DNA of 58,941 bases from Dethiobacter alkaliphilus (lineage in GTDB: Bacteria > Bacillota > Dethiobacteria > DTU022 > UBA8154). A model generated the notes under the pieces. The model was not told where the DNA came from. It saw nothing but the letters and a program-made list of their open reading frames with translations, and made no database searches. Location of the stretch: positions 51,372 to 110,312 of the forward strand of contig JAENYV010000013.1 in assembly GCA_016841605.1 (NCBI GenBank). Direction: 5' to 3'. The position numbers and the translations under genes were made by a program. Below, in pieces: positions 48,044 through 56,571 of the stretch; position 1 is the stretch's first letter; the number at the start of each line of letters is the position of its first letter.

Positions 48044-50284
48044 TTAATTCCGACTGAAAATAGTTGATCGCTTGCAGAGCAGGATCAAGCCCGCCACGCA
48101 CAAAAGAACTGTCATCCCAAGCCAGGGTTTATAGAGCAGGTAAATAAGGGCGATGACTGGACTAAGCAAGACCCGGATGATGAAGCACAAGGCTCCGTTA
48201 GTCGCAATGTATGCGGCAATTTTAGGTGAATGTTTGTAGTAGTAGACGACGAATGCTTGCCCTGTCGCCGTTGTCAGCAGAAAATCATCCCGAAAATTTC
48301 TCAGTATGGAGACAGCGGGTTGGAACTTTGAACCATAGGCGGCCGTAGCAATAAAACACTCATCCGCTGCATAGGCAATTTCTCCCCAGATCTCATAACC
48401 GTCACTGGAGGACGCAGAGCAAGTATACTGTACTCTGACCTCAAAAGAATTATCTCCTGATTGCAGGCTTACCGGTACAGAGAAAGTCCCGTTATCCATA
48501 TCAAGGTTGCTCAGTATGTCCTGATATTCTTCTCCGTTTAATCTTAATTGCAGGCTTTCAATGCTCTCAAGCGCTCCATAATTGCTGATAAATCCAGTTA
48601 TGTCAATGTCCCGGCTGCTGGTGGTATCATGCAAACCCGGCTGTGTAATATGGAGCATAGGAATGATGGTGAAGGGGACTGAAAACTCTTGTACGGTTCG
48701 TCCGGCATCACTGTAAATCCTCATTTCATAGGCTCCAACCGGAAACTGTTCATCTATTATGGGAACTGATACGTATTCCCAACTCCCTTCCCAGTCTTGC
48801 TGTTCGAAATTGATATCAACATTCCCGGAGCTTCCGGAATAAGGACTCCCATCTTGATATACCCGTCCATAATAGGTAACCGGTGTGGTATCGATGACAT
48901 TACGCAGGTGGAATTCATACCCCTCTCCCGCAGGTAAAATATTGAGGACGGAACTTTCAAAGTAAGCCTGCAGGTTTCGGTCACCGGTAATATTAAAAGT
49001 ATAATCTGCGGAGGTACTCGCCTCAACGTCGTTTTCTTTCCAGTTTACAAAGCGAAATCCTTTACCGGGGGTTGCTCTTACGGTAACTTCAGCATTTTGA
49101 TCATACAGTCCGTCGCCGGAAACGCTTCCCCCTGATGCCGGGATTGCTTCCAGGCAGACCGTGTACCGGGGTGGAGAGTAGTGAAATAAACGGATTCCTT
49201 CGGCTGACCACCATCCTATATAGCCGTTATGCACCACCGGATCGCTGTCACTGACGGCATTGTTACTTACACGATACATTTGACCGATGGCGGTATTGTA
49301 GAGCATGATTTCAATAAATGAGGAGTTGCGGTACAGATCCCAGACGATCAAACCATCGTGAAACTCTATATTTGAATTGTCATCCAGTACGGATAACCCA
49401 TCGGGAGCCATAATTCGACAGGCGTTGTTTCCATCATAGTAATAAAGTTTAAGTGAGCCGTAGTAGGTGTCTATCCAAACCGCTTTGCCGTTATCGAGCC
49501 GCAGGTTTTTCTTGTAATTGCCGGTGTCTGTAACCAGGGTTTTGCTGCCTGTAGTATGGTCCCATAAGTACACGGAATCAGTGGAGCTGCTCTTGGTTTT
49601 GTCATAGAGCACCTGACCGTTATCGGCGTCATAATCGTTTGATATGGTATCAATCAGTTGGGTTTGTGCTCCATCATAACAGTAAAGTCTGGATATGGCA
49701 TCTTTGAATATCAACAGGTCGCCTGTTACATGGACACTGGCCACCATTTTGTTGTCCGGAATGTTAATTGTTTCAGTCTCATTTGTTGCCTGGCGGTAGA
49801 ACTTAATGCAGTCTTTTCCCCCGGTGCGTTCTACCCAGGCCATATTACCATCGTCCATATCCATGCTTTGAAAACCTTTGGATGAGAGAGTCTGCACTTC
49901 ATCGGTGGTCCTGGACCATAGCTGGACCACGTTGCTGCTCCCACTGGACCAGCCCACCCATTGACCGTCAATTACATAAAAAGCATCATAGGTATTGGGC
50001 AGGGCTGTCAACGGTGTTGTCACAGTATTTTCCCCATCATAGTACATGAGATTATATTCGCCGGTTGCCGGATTACTGCGGCGCCATATGACGCCCGGAC
50101 CATCCTGATCCGCATAAACCCCGGCAAACCTGTCGGTGTTACAGGCAGATACATTGATTGTCGTCCCCGGGGCCGGGGGGATTTCTTCGGCAGCGGCGCT
50201 GCCTGCTGTCCAAAAGCAGTTCATACCGGCCATAAGAACAATAATAACCAGATACGTGCTCAATTGCTTAGATAATCGTGTCAT
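48044..50284 (-). CDS. Secreted beta-propeller/InlB-repeat protein with CFI-box C terminus
   Basis: Encodes 746 residues from ATG 50284 after AAGAGGTG. A signal peptide spans about 1-33 (ending Ala-Ala-Ala-Glu-Glu). Residues about 40-370 hold seven or so repeats of the kind (V.W/D...LW/YD....), as in TolB-like or Kelch-like beta-propellers. An InlB B-repeat follows (about 374-442; GGSVSGDG, GFRFVNW), then two Ig-like beta domains (about 443-640). Cys643 begins the CFI box, followed by two hydrophobic segments and Lys/Arg residues at the end. Propellers commonly bind ligands or partners. It lies 129 bases downstream of the subtilase gene on the same strand, so they may be co-transcribed, though a short palindrome and AT-rich leader allow a separate promoter. 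Confidence 0.88.
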   Translation of the reverse strand: MTRLSKQLSTYLVIIVLMAGMNCFWTAGSAAAEEIPPAPGTTINVSACNTDRFAGVYADQDGPGVIWRRSNPATGEYNLMYYDGENTVTTPLTALPNTYDAFYVIDGQWVGWSSGSSNVVQLWSRTTDEVQTLSSKGFQSMDMDDGNMAWVERTGGKDCIKFYRQATNETETINIPDNKMVASVHVTGDLLIFKDAISRLYCYDGAQTQLIDTISNDYDADNGQVLYDKTKSSSTDSVYLWDHTTGSKTLVTDTGNYKKNLRLDNGKAVWIDTYYGSLKLYYYDGNNACRIMAPDGLSVLDDNSNIEFHDGLIVWDLYRNSSFIEIMLYNTAIGQMYRVSNNAVSDSDPVVHNGYIGWWSAEGIRLFHYSPPRYTVCLEAIPASGGSVSGDGLYDQNAEVTVRATPGKGFRFVNWKENDVEASTSADYTFNITGDRNLQAYFESSVLNILPAGEGYEFHLRNVIDTTPVTYYGRVYQDGSPYSGSSGNVDINFEQQDWEGSWEYVSVPIIDEQFPVGAYEMRIYSDAGRTVQEFSVPFTIIPMLHITQPGLHDTTSSRDIDITGFISNYGALESIESLQLRLNGEEYQDILSNLDMDNGTFSVPVSLQSGDNSFEVRVQYTCSASSSDGYEIWGEIAYAADECFIATAAYGSKFQPAVSILRNFRDDFLLTTATGQAFVVYYYKHSPKIAAYIATNGALCFIIRVLLSPVIALIYLLYKPWLGMTVLLCVAGLILLCKRSTIFSRN

Positions 50285-50298
50285 TTATGCACCTCTTA

Positions 50299-50314
50299 AC
50301 TCAAATTTTTGAGT
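50299..50314. promoter_or_regulatory. Palindrome just upstream of the propeller gene
   Basis: ACTCAAATTTTTGAGT has perfect 7-base arms and lies 14 bases before the start codon, next to the ribosome site. It could be an operator or a small leader hairpin. Confidence 0.3.
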
Positions 50315-50413
50315 ATTATTGTTTTATAATTATAATTTCTTGATAATAGAGTAAAATCCTTCCTTAAAAGATAATATCTATCACAAAAAGTAGGGGTGGT
50401 GGTGTTTTATCGA

Positions 50414-52798
50414 TCAAGGGAACAGGGATACAATCGTAACCACCGGTAGTAATAGTAGCCTGGTAATTGTTTTCAGGGTTTCGCTGCCAGCGATTATCCG
50501 GGCAAGGGGTGGGGAATAGCGGTAGTAGAGCTCCACCAGGAAGCGACCTGCGGCATTTTGCAGCAAGTACCTGTCACGGAAGCTGCGCAGGGTGATCACG
50601 TCGGCAGCCAGTGGCGATCCGTAGGCTGCGGTCGCAATAAAACAGTCTTCATTATAAGGGGTGGCCTCCAAGGGTTCCACTTGGAGCACAAAGGTTACGC
50701 CGCTTAAAGTTATCTGCAAGCTTTTTCCGGCCAGATGTCCGAGTTTTATCTCTCCATAGCTGTTGACCAGGGGATCCCCGGCGAGGGCTGTTACTTCGTC
50801 TTTAATTTCTGCAACAATGGAAAAGATATTATCTAAAGCTATTTCATCCCGGAGAAATACACGGTCATTAATAGTAATCCGGTCCGGGCGATAAGCTGTC
50901 TCCAATTCTTGCAAGGCACTCCAGGTGGCCGGGATACTAAAAGCCTGCTCTAGCGTCACCTCTTTATGTCGAGGGTTGACGGCAACAGTGACGGTCTCAC
51001 CTTCGGCTGTCGCCTGGAAATAAGCACCGGCATGTTCATTGATTTTCTCCGCCAGCAGTGTACCGGCATGTTCTGTAATGAGGGCGGTTGCGGCAGCAAA
51101 AGCGTCTACCAGGCCATAACCGTAACCATAGTTGGGCGAAGTGGGATAGCTTGCGTCCGTGAGGGGAAGTGCTGTTTCCTGAAGAATATTTTCCAGAATA
51201 TTAGCCCGTTCCTCAGCAGGTACTCCTTCCCAGGCATCTTCGATGGATAGAAGAAGCGTAGCTATTCCGGTCACGTGTGGCGCAGCCATGGAAGTGCCTG
51301 TTTTTGTCCCGTATAGTCCTCCCGGAAGAGAGGAAGTTATCTGTACACCGGGGGCGGAAATATTCGGCTTTATCAGGTCAGGAAAGGTTTGGACAGGTCC
51401 CCTGCTTGATTTTGAATGCAGAGTATTGTTCAATTGGCTTGTAGCTGCTACGGCAATACTGGAGGGCAGATGGGCCGGATTTGCGATGGTTTCGGCGGCA
51501 GGGCCATAATTACCTGCCGCAAATAAGGGCAGAATACCGGCGTTACGCCAGTTATTGAGCATATTTTGAAAATAATCATTTTGCTCCTCTGCCCCCCATG
51601 AATTGTTAATAATATCCGGTGCTTTTTCCGGATATGTAATGGCGGGGTTTTGGGGATTGTAAGGAGCAAGCAAATACTCTCCCGCTTTAAGAAGATCTCT
51701 GGCGGATGCAGTGCCGTCACTTGAATTAAAGGCATTCACCGCGATCCACTGGGCTTCCGGTGCTGTCCCGATGATATTTTCTTCTTGGGGATCCGACCCC
51801 AGAATAATACCCGTTACGTGAGTCCCGTGGCCGTCTACATCTCTCGGCAACGGGTAGTTCTCGACAACATCATACCAGTTAAAGAGAGGATCGGGGTTAT
51901 TCGGGTCAGCGGGGTTGTAACCCCGCCATTTTTGTTTTAGTGCTTCGTGCTGCCAGTCTACCCCTGTGTCGATAATACCCACGACAACGCCACTGCCGTC
52001 GAAGCCCAGCAAGTTCCATACTTCCGGTGCTCTAACCCGTTCAATATTCCACTTTGCAGAAGCGTATATATCCAGGCTGTAAACAGTTTCCAAAATAGTA
52101 TCGTTAGTATCATCTGTATTATCTGACGAAAAATAATCATTTTTTTCCGTTACAGGAGCCATGTTTTCTTGGATGATATTGTTGGCGGACTTAGCTTCTT
52201 CTCTAATATTGTGAATATTATGTCTATTTTTCTCTAAATCGGTTGTTTCACTGTTTTCATCTTCTATCTGTTCATCTTGTTGTTTATCTTGCCCACCCAG
52301 GGAAAAGGTCTGGTTGGGCAAGATCGCCTCAATGCCCGGGAAGTGTTCCAGGTGACGGATAACATCCCTGTTTGCTTTAAGATAAACCATATTGACAATA
52401 TAATAATCTTTAATTTCCAGGACATTGCCCCTTTCCTGCTCTTGTTGCAGGAAGTCCAGGAGGGGTTTCTGCGTAGAAGCAGCCTTCTCCTTCAGGGAAT
52501 GGACTACTGCCTTACGGGCTGCCAGCGTCAATTGACGGGCATTAGTCGCCTTATCTGCGACTTTTGCCCGTGCTTCTCCGGCAATGCGGGCCGTATCAAC
52601 CTGCTCCTTCATTTGGATCAGAACTTCAACATATTCTTCCTGATCAAGTGCTTCCACAATAGTGTGGTGGATCGTGACTCGGGCAATTTTATCGTCATCC
52701 GGTTGGGCATTGACGGAAAAACCTGTTAAAAAAGGTATTATTGCCTGAATAAAAAGGAATAAAACGGCCACTGGTAAAATAGTTTTCTTAAAACGCAT
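50414..52798 (-). CDS. Subtilisin-family (S8) serine protease with short CFI-box tail
   Basis: Encodes 794 residues from ATG 52798, nine bases after AAGGGG; the ATG at 52807 abuts that site. A signal peptide covers about 1-31 and an inhibitor-I9-like propeptide about 35-165. An acidic Asn/Asp linker leads to the S8 catalytic domain (about 245-575). The triad is visible as Asp277 (GIIDTGVD), His324 (DGHGTHVTG) and Ser503 (GTSMAAPH), with oxyanion Asn430 (AAGNYG), so it should be active. A copper-amine-oxidase-N-like region may follow near 620-710. Cys719 starts the CFI box, but the protein stops after one hydrophobic segment, about 28 residues earlier than its three relatives. Sharing this tail with three neighbouring proteins suggests it acts in the same envelope compartment, possibly on them (inference). 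Confidence 0.92.
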   Translation of the reverse strand: MRFKKTILPVAVLFLFIQAIIPFLTGFSVNAQPDDDKIARVTIHHTIVEALDQEEYVEVLIQMKEQVDTARIAGEARAKVADKATNARQLTLAARKAVVHSLKEKAASTQKPLLDFLQQEQERGNVLEIKDYYIVNMVYLKANRDVIRHLEHFPGIEAILPNQTFSLGGQDKQQDEQIEDENSETTDLEKNRHNIHNIREEAKSANNIIQENMAPVTEKNDYFSSDNTDDTNDTILETVYSLDIYASAKWNIERVRAPEVWNLLGFDGSGVVVGIIDTGVDWQHEALKQKWRGYNPADPNNPDPLFNWYDVVENYPLPRDVDGHGTHVTGIILGSDPQEENIIGTAPEAQWIAVNAFNSSDGTASARDLLKAGEYLLAPYNPQNPAITYPEKAPDIINNSWGAEEQNDYFQNMLNNWRNAGILPLFAAGNYGPAAETIANPAHLPSSIAVAATSQLNNTLHSKSSRGPVQTFPDLIKPNISAPGVQITSSLPGGLYGTKTGTSMAAPHVTGIATLLLSIEDAWEGVPAEERANILENILQETALPLTDASYPTSPNYGYGYGLVDAFAAATALITEHAGTLLAEKINEHAGAYFQATAEGETVTVAVNPRHKEVTLEQAFSIPATWSALQELETAYRPDRITINDRVFLRDEIALDNIFSIVAEIKDEVTALAGDPLVNSYGEIKLGHLAGKSLQITLSGVTFVLQVEPLEATPYNEDCFIATAAYGSPLAADVITLRSFRDRYLLQNAAGRFLVELYYRYSPPLARIIAGSETLKTITRLLLLPVVTIVSLFP

Positions 52799-52868
52799 GG
52801 CATACATCCCCTTTTTTCGTTTCCGATTAGCCTTTCAAGATAATACTACATGATTCTCCCTTAAAATC

Positions 52869-52895
52869 ATATCGTTTTATTGAGAAATTTCTGTA
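52869..52895 (-). promoter_or_regulatory. Candidate sigma-28-like promoter for the subtilase gene
   Basis: On the minus strand TACA (52895-52892) is followed after 15 bases by AACGATAT (52876-52869), resembling TAAA-N15-GCCGATAT with one deviation in the -35 core. The gap 52799-53277 otherwise holds AT-rich sequence, a TTGACA promoter for the plus strand near 53191, and no visible gene. Confidence 0.3.
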
Positions 52896-53190
52896 GCCCT
52901 TATCACTAGAAATGCAAATAATTACCTAAATAAATTTTTTATTTAATAGATTAGAATAAACTAGTATAACAAAAAAGGGTGAGGTCTAGTTAGGGGTGAA
53001 ATATAGTTAGCTTAAAAATTTGTATTATGTCATAATTTTCCTATTAACTTCTTTCTTGTCAAAGCAGGAAATGGATGTTTCTATAGAGAATTATCAAATC
53101 AATGGGAATTAAACCGGATTCTCGGAACTATTGAAAAATAATGTCATCCTTTGCTGAAAACTTTTATTTAAAAAATTGTGAGTCGCGTCC

Positions 53191-53219
53191 TTGACAAAGT
53201 GTAAGAGGAATAGTACCCT
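53191..53219 (+). promoter_or_regulatory. Probable promoter of the small basic gene and polysaccharide-control operon
   Basis: A perfect -35 TTGACA (53191-53196) is followed after 17 bases by TACCCT (53214-53219), a weak -10 (3/6). The first start codon lies 59 bases beyond. The strong -35 and weak -10 suggest regulated or modest expression. Confidence 0.45.
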
Positions 53220-53277
53220 TCTCATTGAATGACATTTTTACCAGAAAAGGCCGTCTATTTTCAAAGGAGAAACGAAA

Positions 53278-53442
53278 ATGGGACACCCGGACCGGAGAGC
53301 ACAGCGCCTGCGTAAAAAGGAAGATCGCAGGAAAAAAGAAGAGATGCTGGGCCGCAGGAGTTATTTTGACGTACTGGACCTTACGCCCTATAATGCCGTA
53401 GGCCTGCTAAAAAGTTATAATTTTGAAATTCGTTTCAAGTAA
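53278..53442 (+). CDS. Small basic protein, unknown function
   Basis: Encodes 54 residues. ATG 53278 lies seven bases after AAAGGAGA (53263-53270), a strong ribosome site, and a TTGACA promoter lies upstream. The first half is very rich in Arg and Lys (RRAQRLRKKEDRRKKEE). The second half is a conserved-looking hydrophobic segment (DVLDLTPYNAV). No signal peptide or membrane segment is present. The charge pattern would suit nucleic-acid or ribosome binding, or interaction with acidic polymer; no family is recognised. It precedes the CpsB gene by 54 bases and is probably the first gene of that operon. Confidence 0.7.
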   Translation: MGHPDRRAQRLRKKEDRRKKEEMLGRRSYFDVLDLTPYNAVGLLKSYNFEIRFK

Positions 53443-53496
53443 TATAATTATCATAATTTTCTTTTAGATCTTTTACGAGAAATTTTGGGAGAAAAG

Positions 53497-54309
53497 ATGA
53501 TTGATTTTCATTGCCATATATTGCCGGATATGGATGACGGTTCTCCCTCCATGGACGAATCTTTAGAGATGGCCAGACAGTTAGCTTTAATGGGTTTTTC
53601 CGCTATTTTGGCCACACCTCATCTCATGGAGGATTATTTTGTTTGGCAGGAAGATATTTTAGAAGAAAAGGTGGAGCAGTTAAATGCTGCCTGCCGGCAA
53701 GCAGAACTTCCAGTGACGGTATATCCCGGGGCAGAGCTTTTGCTTTCACCGTGGGTATTAGATTTGCTCTCCGCTGGAAAACTTCCCACTCTAAACAAAA
53801 GCAGCTACCTTTTATTTGAAATACCTCTGACTCAGCCTTTAACGGAGTTTTGTGAAGAGCTTTTTTTTCGTTTAAGAACGCAGGGATACGAACTTGTGCT
53901 CGCCCATCCCGAGCGCTGCCTGACCTTCCAGGAAGAGCCCCGGAAATTGCTCGACCTGCGCAAATATGAGTTACTCTACCAGCTTAATTTGTCCAGTTTG
54001 ACCGGTCACTTCGGGGAGAATTCCCGAAAGTTGGCCATTGATCTGCTCAAACAAAATCTGATTACCTTTATCGGCAGTGATGCTCACCATTCAGGAGAAG
54101 GGAGAATGGGTGACATACCGTCCGCTCTGGAAATTTTGCGCCGATACGCGGGGAAAGACGGGATGGATTTATTGTTGGAAAAAAATCCTTTGAAAGCTTT
54201 GAACAACGAACGCATTAATGTAGAGTTTATTTCTCCTGAAAAAGACGGGGAAAAACCCGGCCATAAGGTTTCCTTATTAGATAAAATATTTAAAAGAAGA
54301 CGACGCTAG
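53497..54309 (+). CDS. cpsB: CpsB/YwqE-type tyrosine-protein phosphatase (PHP domain)
   Basis: Encodes 270 residues; ATG 53497 follows GGGAGA (53487-53492), and the TTG at 53485 is part of that site. The PHP metal-binding motifs are all present: DFHCHILPDMDDGS at the N terminus, ATPHLMEDYF, AHPERC near 140, and GSDAHHSG near 190. The family removes phosphate from the tyrosine cluster of the cognate CpsD/CapB kinase and so controls exopolysaccharide or capsule output. The length is close to the usual 240-260 aa plus a Lys/Arg-rich tail (KIFKRRRR) that may contact the membrane or nucleic acid. It is followed directly by the polymerase regulator and kinase genes, the standard Firmicute trio. Confidence 0.93.
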   Translation: MIDFHCHILPDMDDGSPSMDESLEMARQLALMGFSAILATPHLMEDYFVWQEDILEEKVEQLNAACRQAELPVTVYPGAELLLSPWVLDLLSAGKLPTLNKSSYLLFEIPLTQPLTEFCEELFFRLRTQGYELVLAHPERCLTFQEEPRKLLDLRKYELLYQLNLSSLTGHFGENSRKLAIDLLKQNLITFIGSDAHHSGEGRMGDIPSALEILRRYAGKDGMDLLLEKNPLKALNNERINVEFISPEKDGEKPGHKVSLLDKIFKRRRR

Positions 54310-54363
54310 TGTAAATTCTGTCCGTTGTTAAGAAGTCTTCAGGAAGAGGGGTGTGAGAAAAGA

Positions 54364-55065
54364 ATGGAAGAAGAATTAGAACTGCGAGATATTTGGGAAG
54401 TTATTATTAAACATCGGGTACTTCTGATCGTTATACCCATAGTTGCAGTGCTGCTCAGTGCGATATACAGCTATTACATTGTTGAACCCCAGTACGAAGC
54501 ATCAACGACCATGATGGTCCTGCATTCCACTGAAAGCGGAGCGGAATCTTATCTCAAAAGCGCCGATATTCAGCTCAGCAGGCAGTTGGTCAAAACTTAC
54601 GGTGAAATTGCCCAAAGTCGCCGGGTTGCGGAAAAAGCCATCGAACTTGCCGGAGAAGAGACGACTGTCTCTATCGAAGGTCTGCAGGGAAAAACAGGTG
54701 TCAGCCTGGTAAAAGATACGGAACTGATCAGTATCACCGTCAAAGATAACAATCCACAGCGCGCTGCTTACTGGTCAACGATGGTCACCAAAGCTTTTAT
54801 GGACGAAGTTGTTAATATCATGCGCATCGAAAATGTTAATGTCCTGGACGAAGCATTTCCACCGTCGACTCCCGTGAGCCCTAGACCCAAACTCAATATG
54901 GCTGTGGCTTTTGTGCTGGGATTAATGATAGCCCTGGGTCTGGCTTTCCTGCTGGAGTACCTGGACAATACCATTAAGCTTCCTAAAGATGTTATTGATA
55001 CTCTGCAGCTTCAAGTTCTTGGTACTATCCCCGACTTTACGCAAAAATCTGGAGATGCTTATTAA
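54364..55065 (+). CDS. Wzz/CapA-type polysaccharide chain-length regulator and kinase activator
   Basis: Encodes 233 residues. ATG 54364 is preceded by AGGAAGAGGGG; a TTG at 54325 would start before that site. Topology is that of the Wzz family: cytoplasmic N terminus with ELELRDIWEVI, transmembrane 1 (about 18-38), an extracytoplasmic domain with helices, a Pro-rich motif (PPSTPVSPRPK) and transmembrane 2 (about 180-200). In Firmicutes this adaptor is separate from its kinase, and its cytoplasmic C-terminal tail activates it. The kinase gene begins 21 bases downstream, in agreement with that arrangement. Confidence 0.9.
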   Translation: MEEELELRDIWEVIIKHRVLLIVIPIVAVLLSAIYSYYIVEPQYEASTTMMVLHSTESGAESYLKSADIQLSRQLVKTYGEIAQSRRVAEKAIELAGEETTVSIEGLQGKTGVSLVKDTELISITVKDNNPQRAAYWSTMVTKAFMDEVVNIMRIENVNVLDEAFPPSTPVSPRPKLNMAVAFVLGLMIALGLAFLLEYLDNTIKLPKDVIDTLQLQVLGTIPDFTQKSGDAY

Positions 55066-55086
55066 AGAAAGGACAATTCGAATACT

Positions 55087-55899
55087 ATGGAAGAGCATAA
55101 CAAAAACGATAATACAGGCCTTATTTCGCTGATTAAACCCAAATCACCCATTGCAGAGGCCTATCATACACTCCGTACCAATATTCTTTTTGCCGGTCTT
55201 GACAACCCCATTAAATCTGTGCTGGTTACCAGCGCATTTCCCCAGAGCGGGAAAACAACTACCGTCGCCAACCTGGGGGTAACTATCGCCCGGACCGGTG
55301 CCAATGTTCTTATTGTGGACGCGGATCTGCGCCGTCCGGCCCAGCACCGTGTTTTTAAACTGGATAATAAGGTCGGTCTAACGTCACTTCTGGTTAACGA
55401 AAACATGGCCATGGAGGAGGCCGTGAAGAAAACAAATGTTGAGAATCTTTCTTTGCTTACCAGCGGTCCGCTACCGCCCAATCCTTCCGAATTGATCGTC
55501 AGCAGGGCTTTTGCTGCTCTGATCGACAAGATAAAAGCAAATTATGATATTATGTTAATTGACTCGCCTCCGGCAATAGCCGTTACGGACCCCGCGCTCT
55601 TGTCCCGCTTTGTAGACGGTACGATCCTGGTCATTGACTTCGGCCGAGTTCCCCGGGATATGGCCCAGAAGGCCAAGGAACAGCTGGTTAATGTAAAGGC
55701 CAATATAATCGGTGTTGTTCTCAATAAGATCCCCTCCAACGGTCACGGCTATTATTACTACTATTATTATCGTTACTATGGTGAGGGAGCGGATAGGGTC
55801 AAAAAGCGCAGCAAAAGTAAAAGACATCGCACGCGCTCAGAGCGCTCAGAGCAAAAACCATTCCGCCGGTGGCTGCAGGCCTTTTTTAAAAAAGCCTGA
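55087..55899 (+). CDS. CpsD/CapB-type bacterial tyrosine kinase
   Basis: Encodes 270 residues starting at ATG 55087. BY-kinase motifs are clear: Walker A (PQSGKTTTVANLG), Walker A' (VLIVDADLRRP) and Walker B (IMLIDSPPA), with an N-terminal KSPIAEAYHTLRTNI that serves activator and oligomer contacts. The C-terminal tyrosine cluster is striking, with seven Tyr in a row (GYYYYYYYRYYGEG); these are the expected autophosphorylation sites. A Lys/Arg/Ser-rich tail of about 35 residues follows. The kinase acts with the adjacent membrane adaptor and is reversed by the CpsB phosphatase. It is the last gene of the operon. Confidence 0.94.
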   Translation: MEEHNKNDNTGLISLIKPKSPIAEAYHTLRTNILFAGLDNPIKSVLVTSAFPQSGKTTTVANLGVTIARTGANVLIVDADLRRPAQHRVFKLDNKVGLTSLLVNENMAMEEAVKKTNVENLSLLTSGPLPPNPSELIVSRAFAALIDKIKANYDIMLIDSPPAIAVTDPALLSRFVDGTILVIDFGRVPRDMAQKAKEQLVNVKANIIGVVLNKIPSNGHGYYYYYYYRYYGEGADRVKKRSKSKRHRTRSERSEQKPFRRWLQAFFKKA

Positions 55900-55940
55900 C
55901 CTTACCTCGACAATAATCTTCTGCTTGATGTTTTAATGTT

Positions 55941-55989
55941 AAAAATAGGACGAAGGGACAGGTTTCTTGTCCCACTCGTCCTATTTTTT
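55941..55989. terminator. Bidirectional terminator between the kinase operon and the 80-aa gene
   Basis: AAAAATAGGACGA-GGGACA pairs with TGTCCC-TCGTCCTATTTTT around a short loop, with one mismatch position. A T run follows on each strand, so it can end both converging transcripts. Confidence 0.9.
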
Positions 55990-56045
55990 TTTGCAATAAA
56001 GTTTGGCTTATCTCCTGGGAAAAACATAGGTATAGAAATAAATAA

Positions 56046-56288
56046 TTATTGCTTACATAAATTAATGAACTTTTTAGCCATTTGTAACTGATCTTTCAGT
56101 GTTTGTATAATTCGTCCGTTTTGATTTTGACCATTATTTCCATTTTCTTTTTGAGCCCGGTGGATCATGTATTCGACTTCCCTCTGTGAGTAACCGATGT
56201 TAACAAGTGCTTCTTTAAGTTCTTCAATTTCCCCCCCCAATTTGTCAAAATTTTTGGAAGCGTGTTTTTTTGAAATTGAATTAAACAT
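56046..56288 (-). CDS. 80-aa protein under c-di-GMP riboswitch control, unknown function
   Basis: Encodes 80 residues from ATG 56288, preceded by AAGGAGA at 7-8 bases. It is cytoplasmic, with no signal or membrane segment. A short stretch near residues 25-45 (LKEALVNIGYSQREVEYMI) resembles the three-helix UBA-like domain III of RuvA, which in RuvA contacts the RuvB motor. A polar Asn/Gln-rich linker and a C-terminal amphipathic helix (about 62-78) follow. The similarity covers one motif only, so it may be a protein-interaction fold rather than a recombination protein. The gene is monocistronic between the riboswitch and a terminator. c-di-GMP is therefore expected to set its level. Confidence 0.82.
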   Translation of the reverse strand: MFNSISKKHASKNFDKLGGEIEELKEALVNIGYSQREVEYMIHRAQKENGNNGQNQNGRIIQTLKDQLQMAKKFINLCKQ

Positions 56289-56336
56289 AAAAAGTCTCCT
56301 TATGGTATTATTCCATACCTAGAAGACATTTCCCAG

Positions 56337-56426
56337 ATATGGTCTTTTGCAGCCGGGCTGTCTAAAAATTTAGATCCCTGGCTTTGCGTCCTTGCCTCGC
56401 GGCATGTTTGCCCTCCAAGCCCATAT
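56337..56426 (-). ncRNA. c-di-GMP-I (GEMM) riboswitch aptamer
   Basis: On the minus strand the conserved core is present: GGGCAAAC, a stem ATGCC/GGCAA capped by a GCGA tetraloop, GGACGCAAAGCC, then a second hairpin with TCTAAA/TTTAGA, GGG/CCC and AGCC/GGCT stems. The closing stem pairs ATATGG (56426-56421) with CCATAT (56342-56337). A TATGG/CCATA hairpin between aptamer and ribosome site (about 56302-56318) could compete with the closing stem, which suggests control of translation start. Whether c-di-GMP turns the gene on or off cannot be told from the sequence. Confidence 0.9.
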
Positions 56427-56444
56427 TTTTGTATTGCAGTGCAT

Positions 56445-56473
56445 ATTTTAGTATAAAATGTCATAAAAGTCAA
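56445..56473 (-). promoter_or_regulatory. Promoter of the riboswitch transcript
   Basis: On the minus strand TTGACT (56473-56468) and TAAAAT (56450-56445) are 17 bases apart, each 5/6 to consensus. The start point would fall about 10 bases before the aptamer's first stem. Confidence 0.75.
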
Positions 56474-56571
56474 GATCCAACGTGCTGACAGATCCACGTA
56501 ATGAAACTTACTGTAGAGAAAATCATAATGACAGCCTAAGCAGAGGGTTTGGTAATGGTTGCTTGTTGATG

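Noticed and set aside
56300-56497. Minus-strand 65-codon open frame
   Set aside because: It covers the riboswitch aptamer and its promoter; the conserved RNA structure explains the sequence better.
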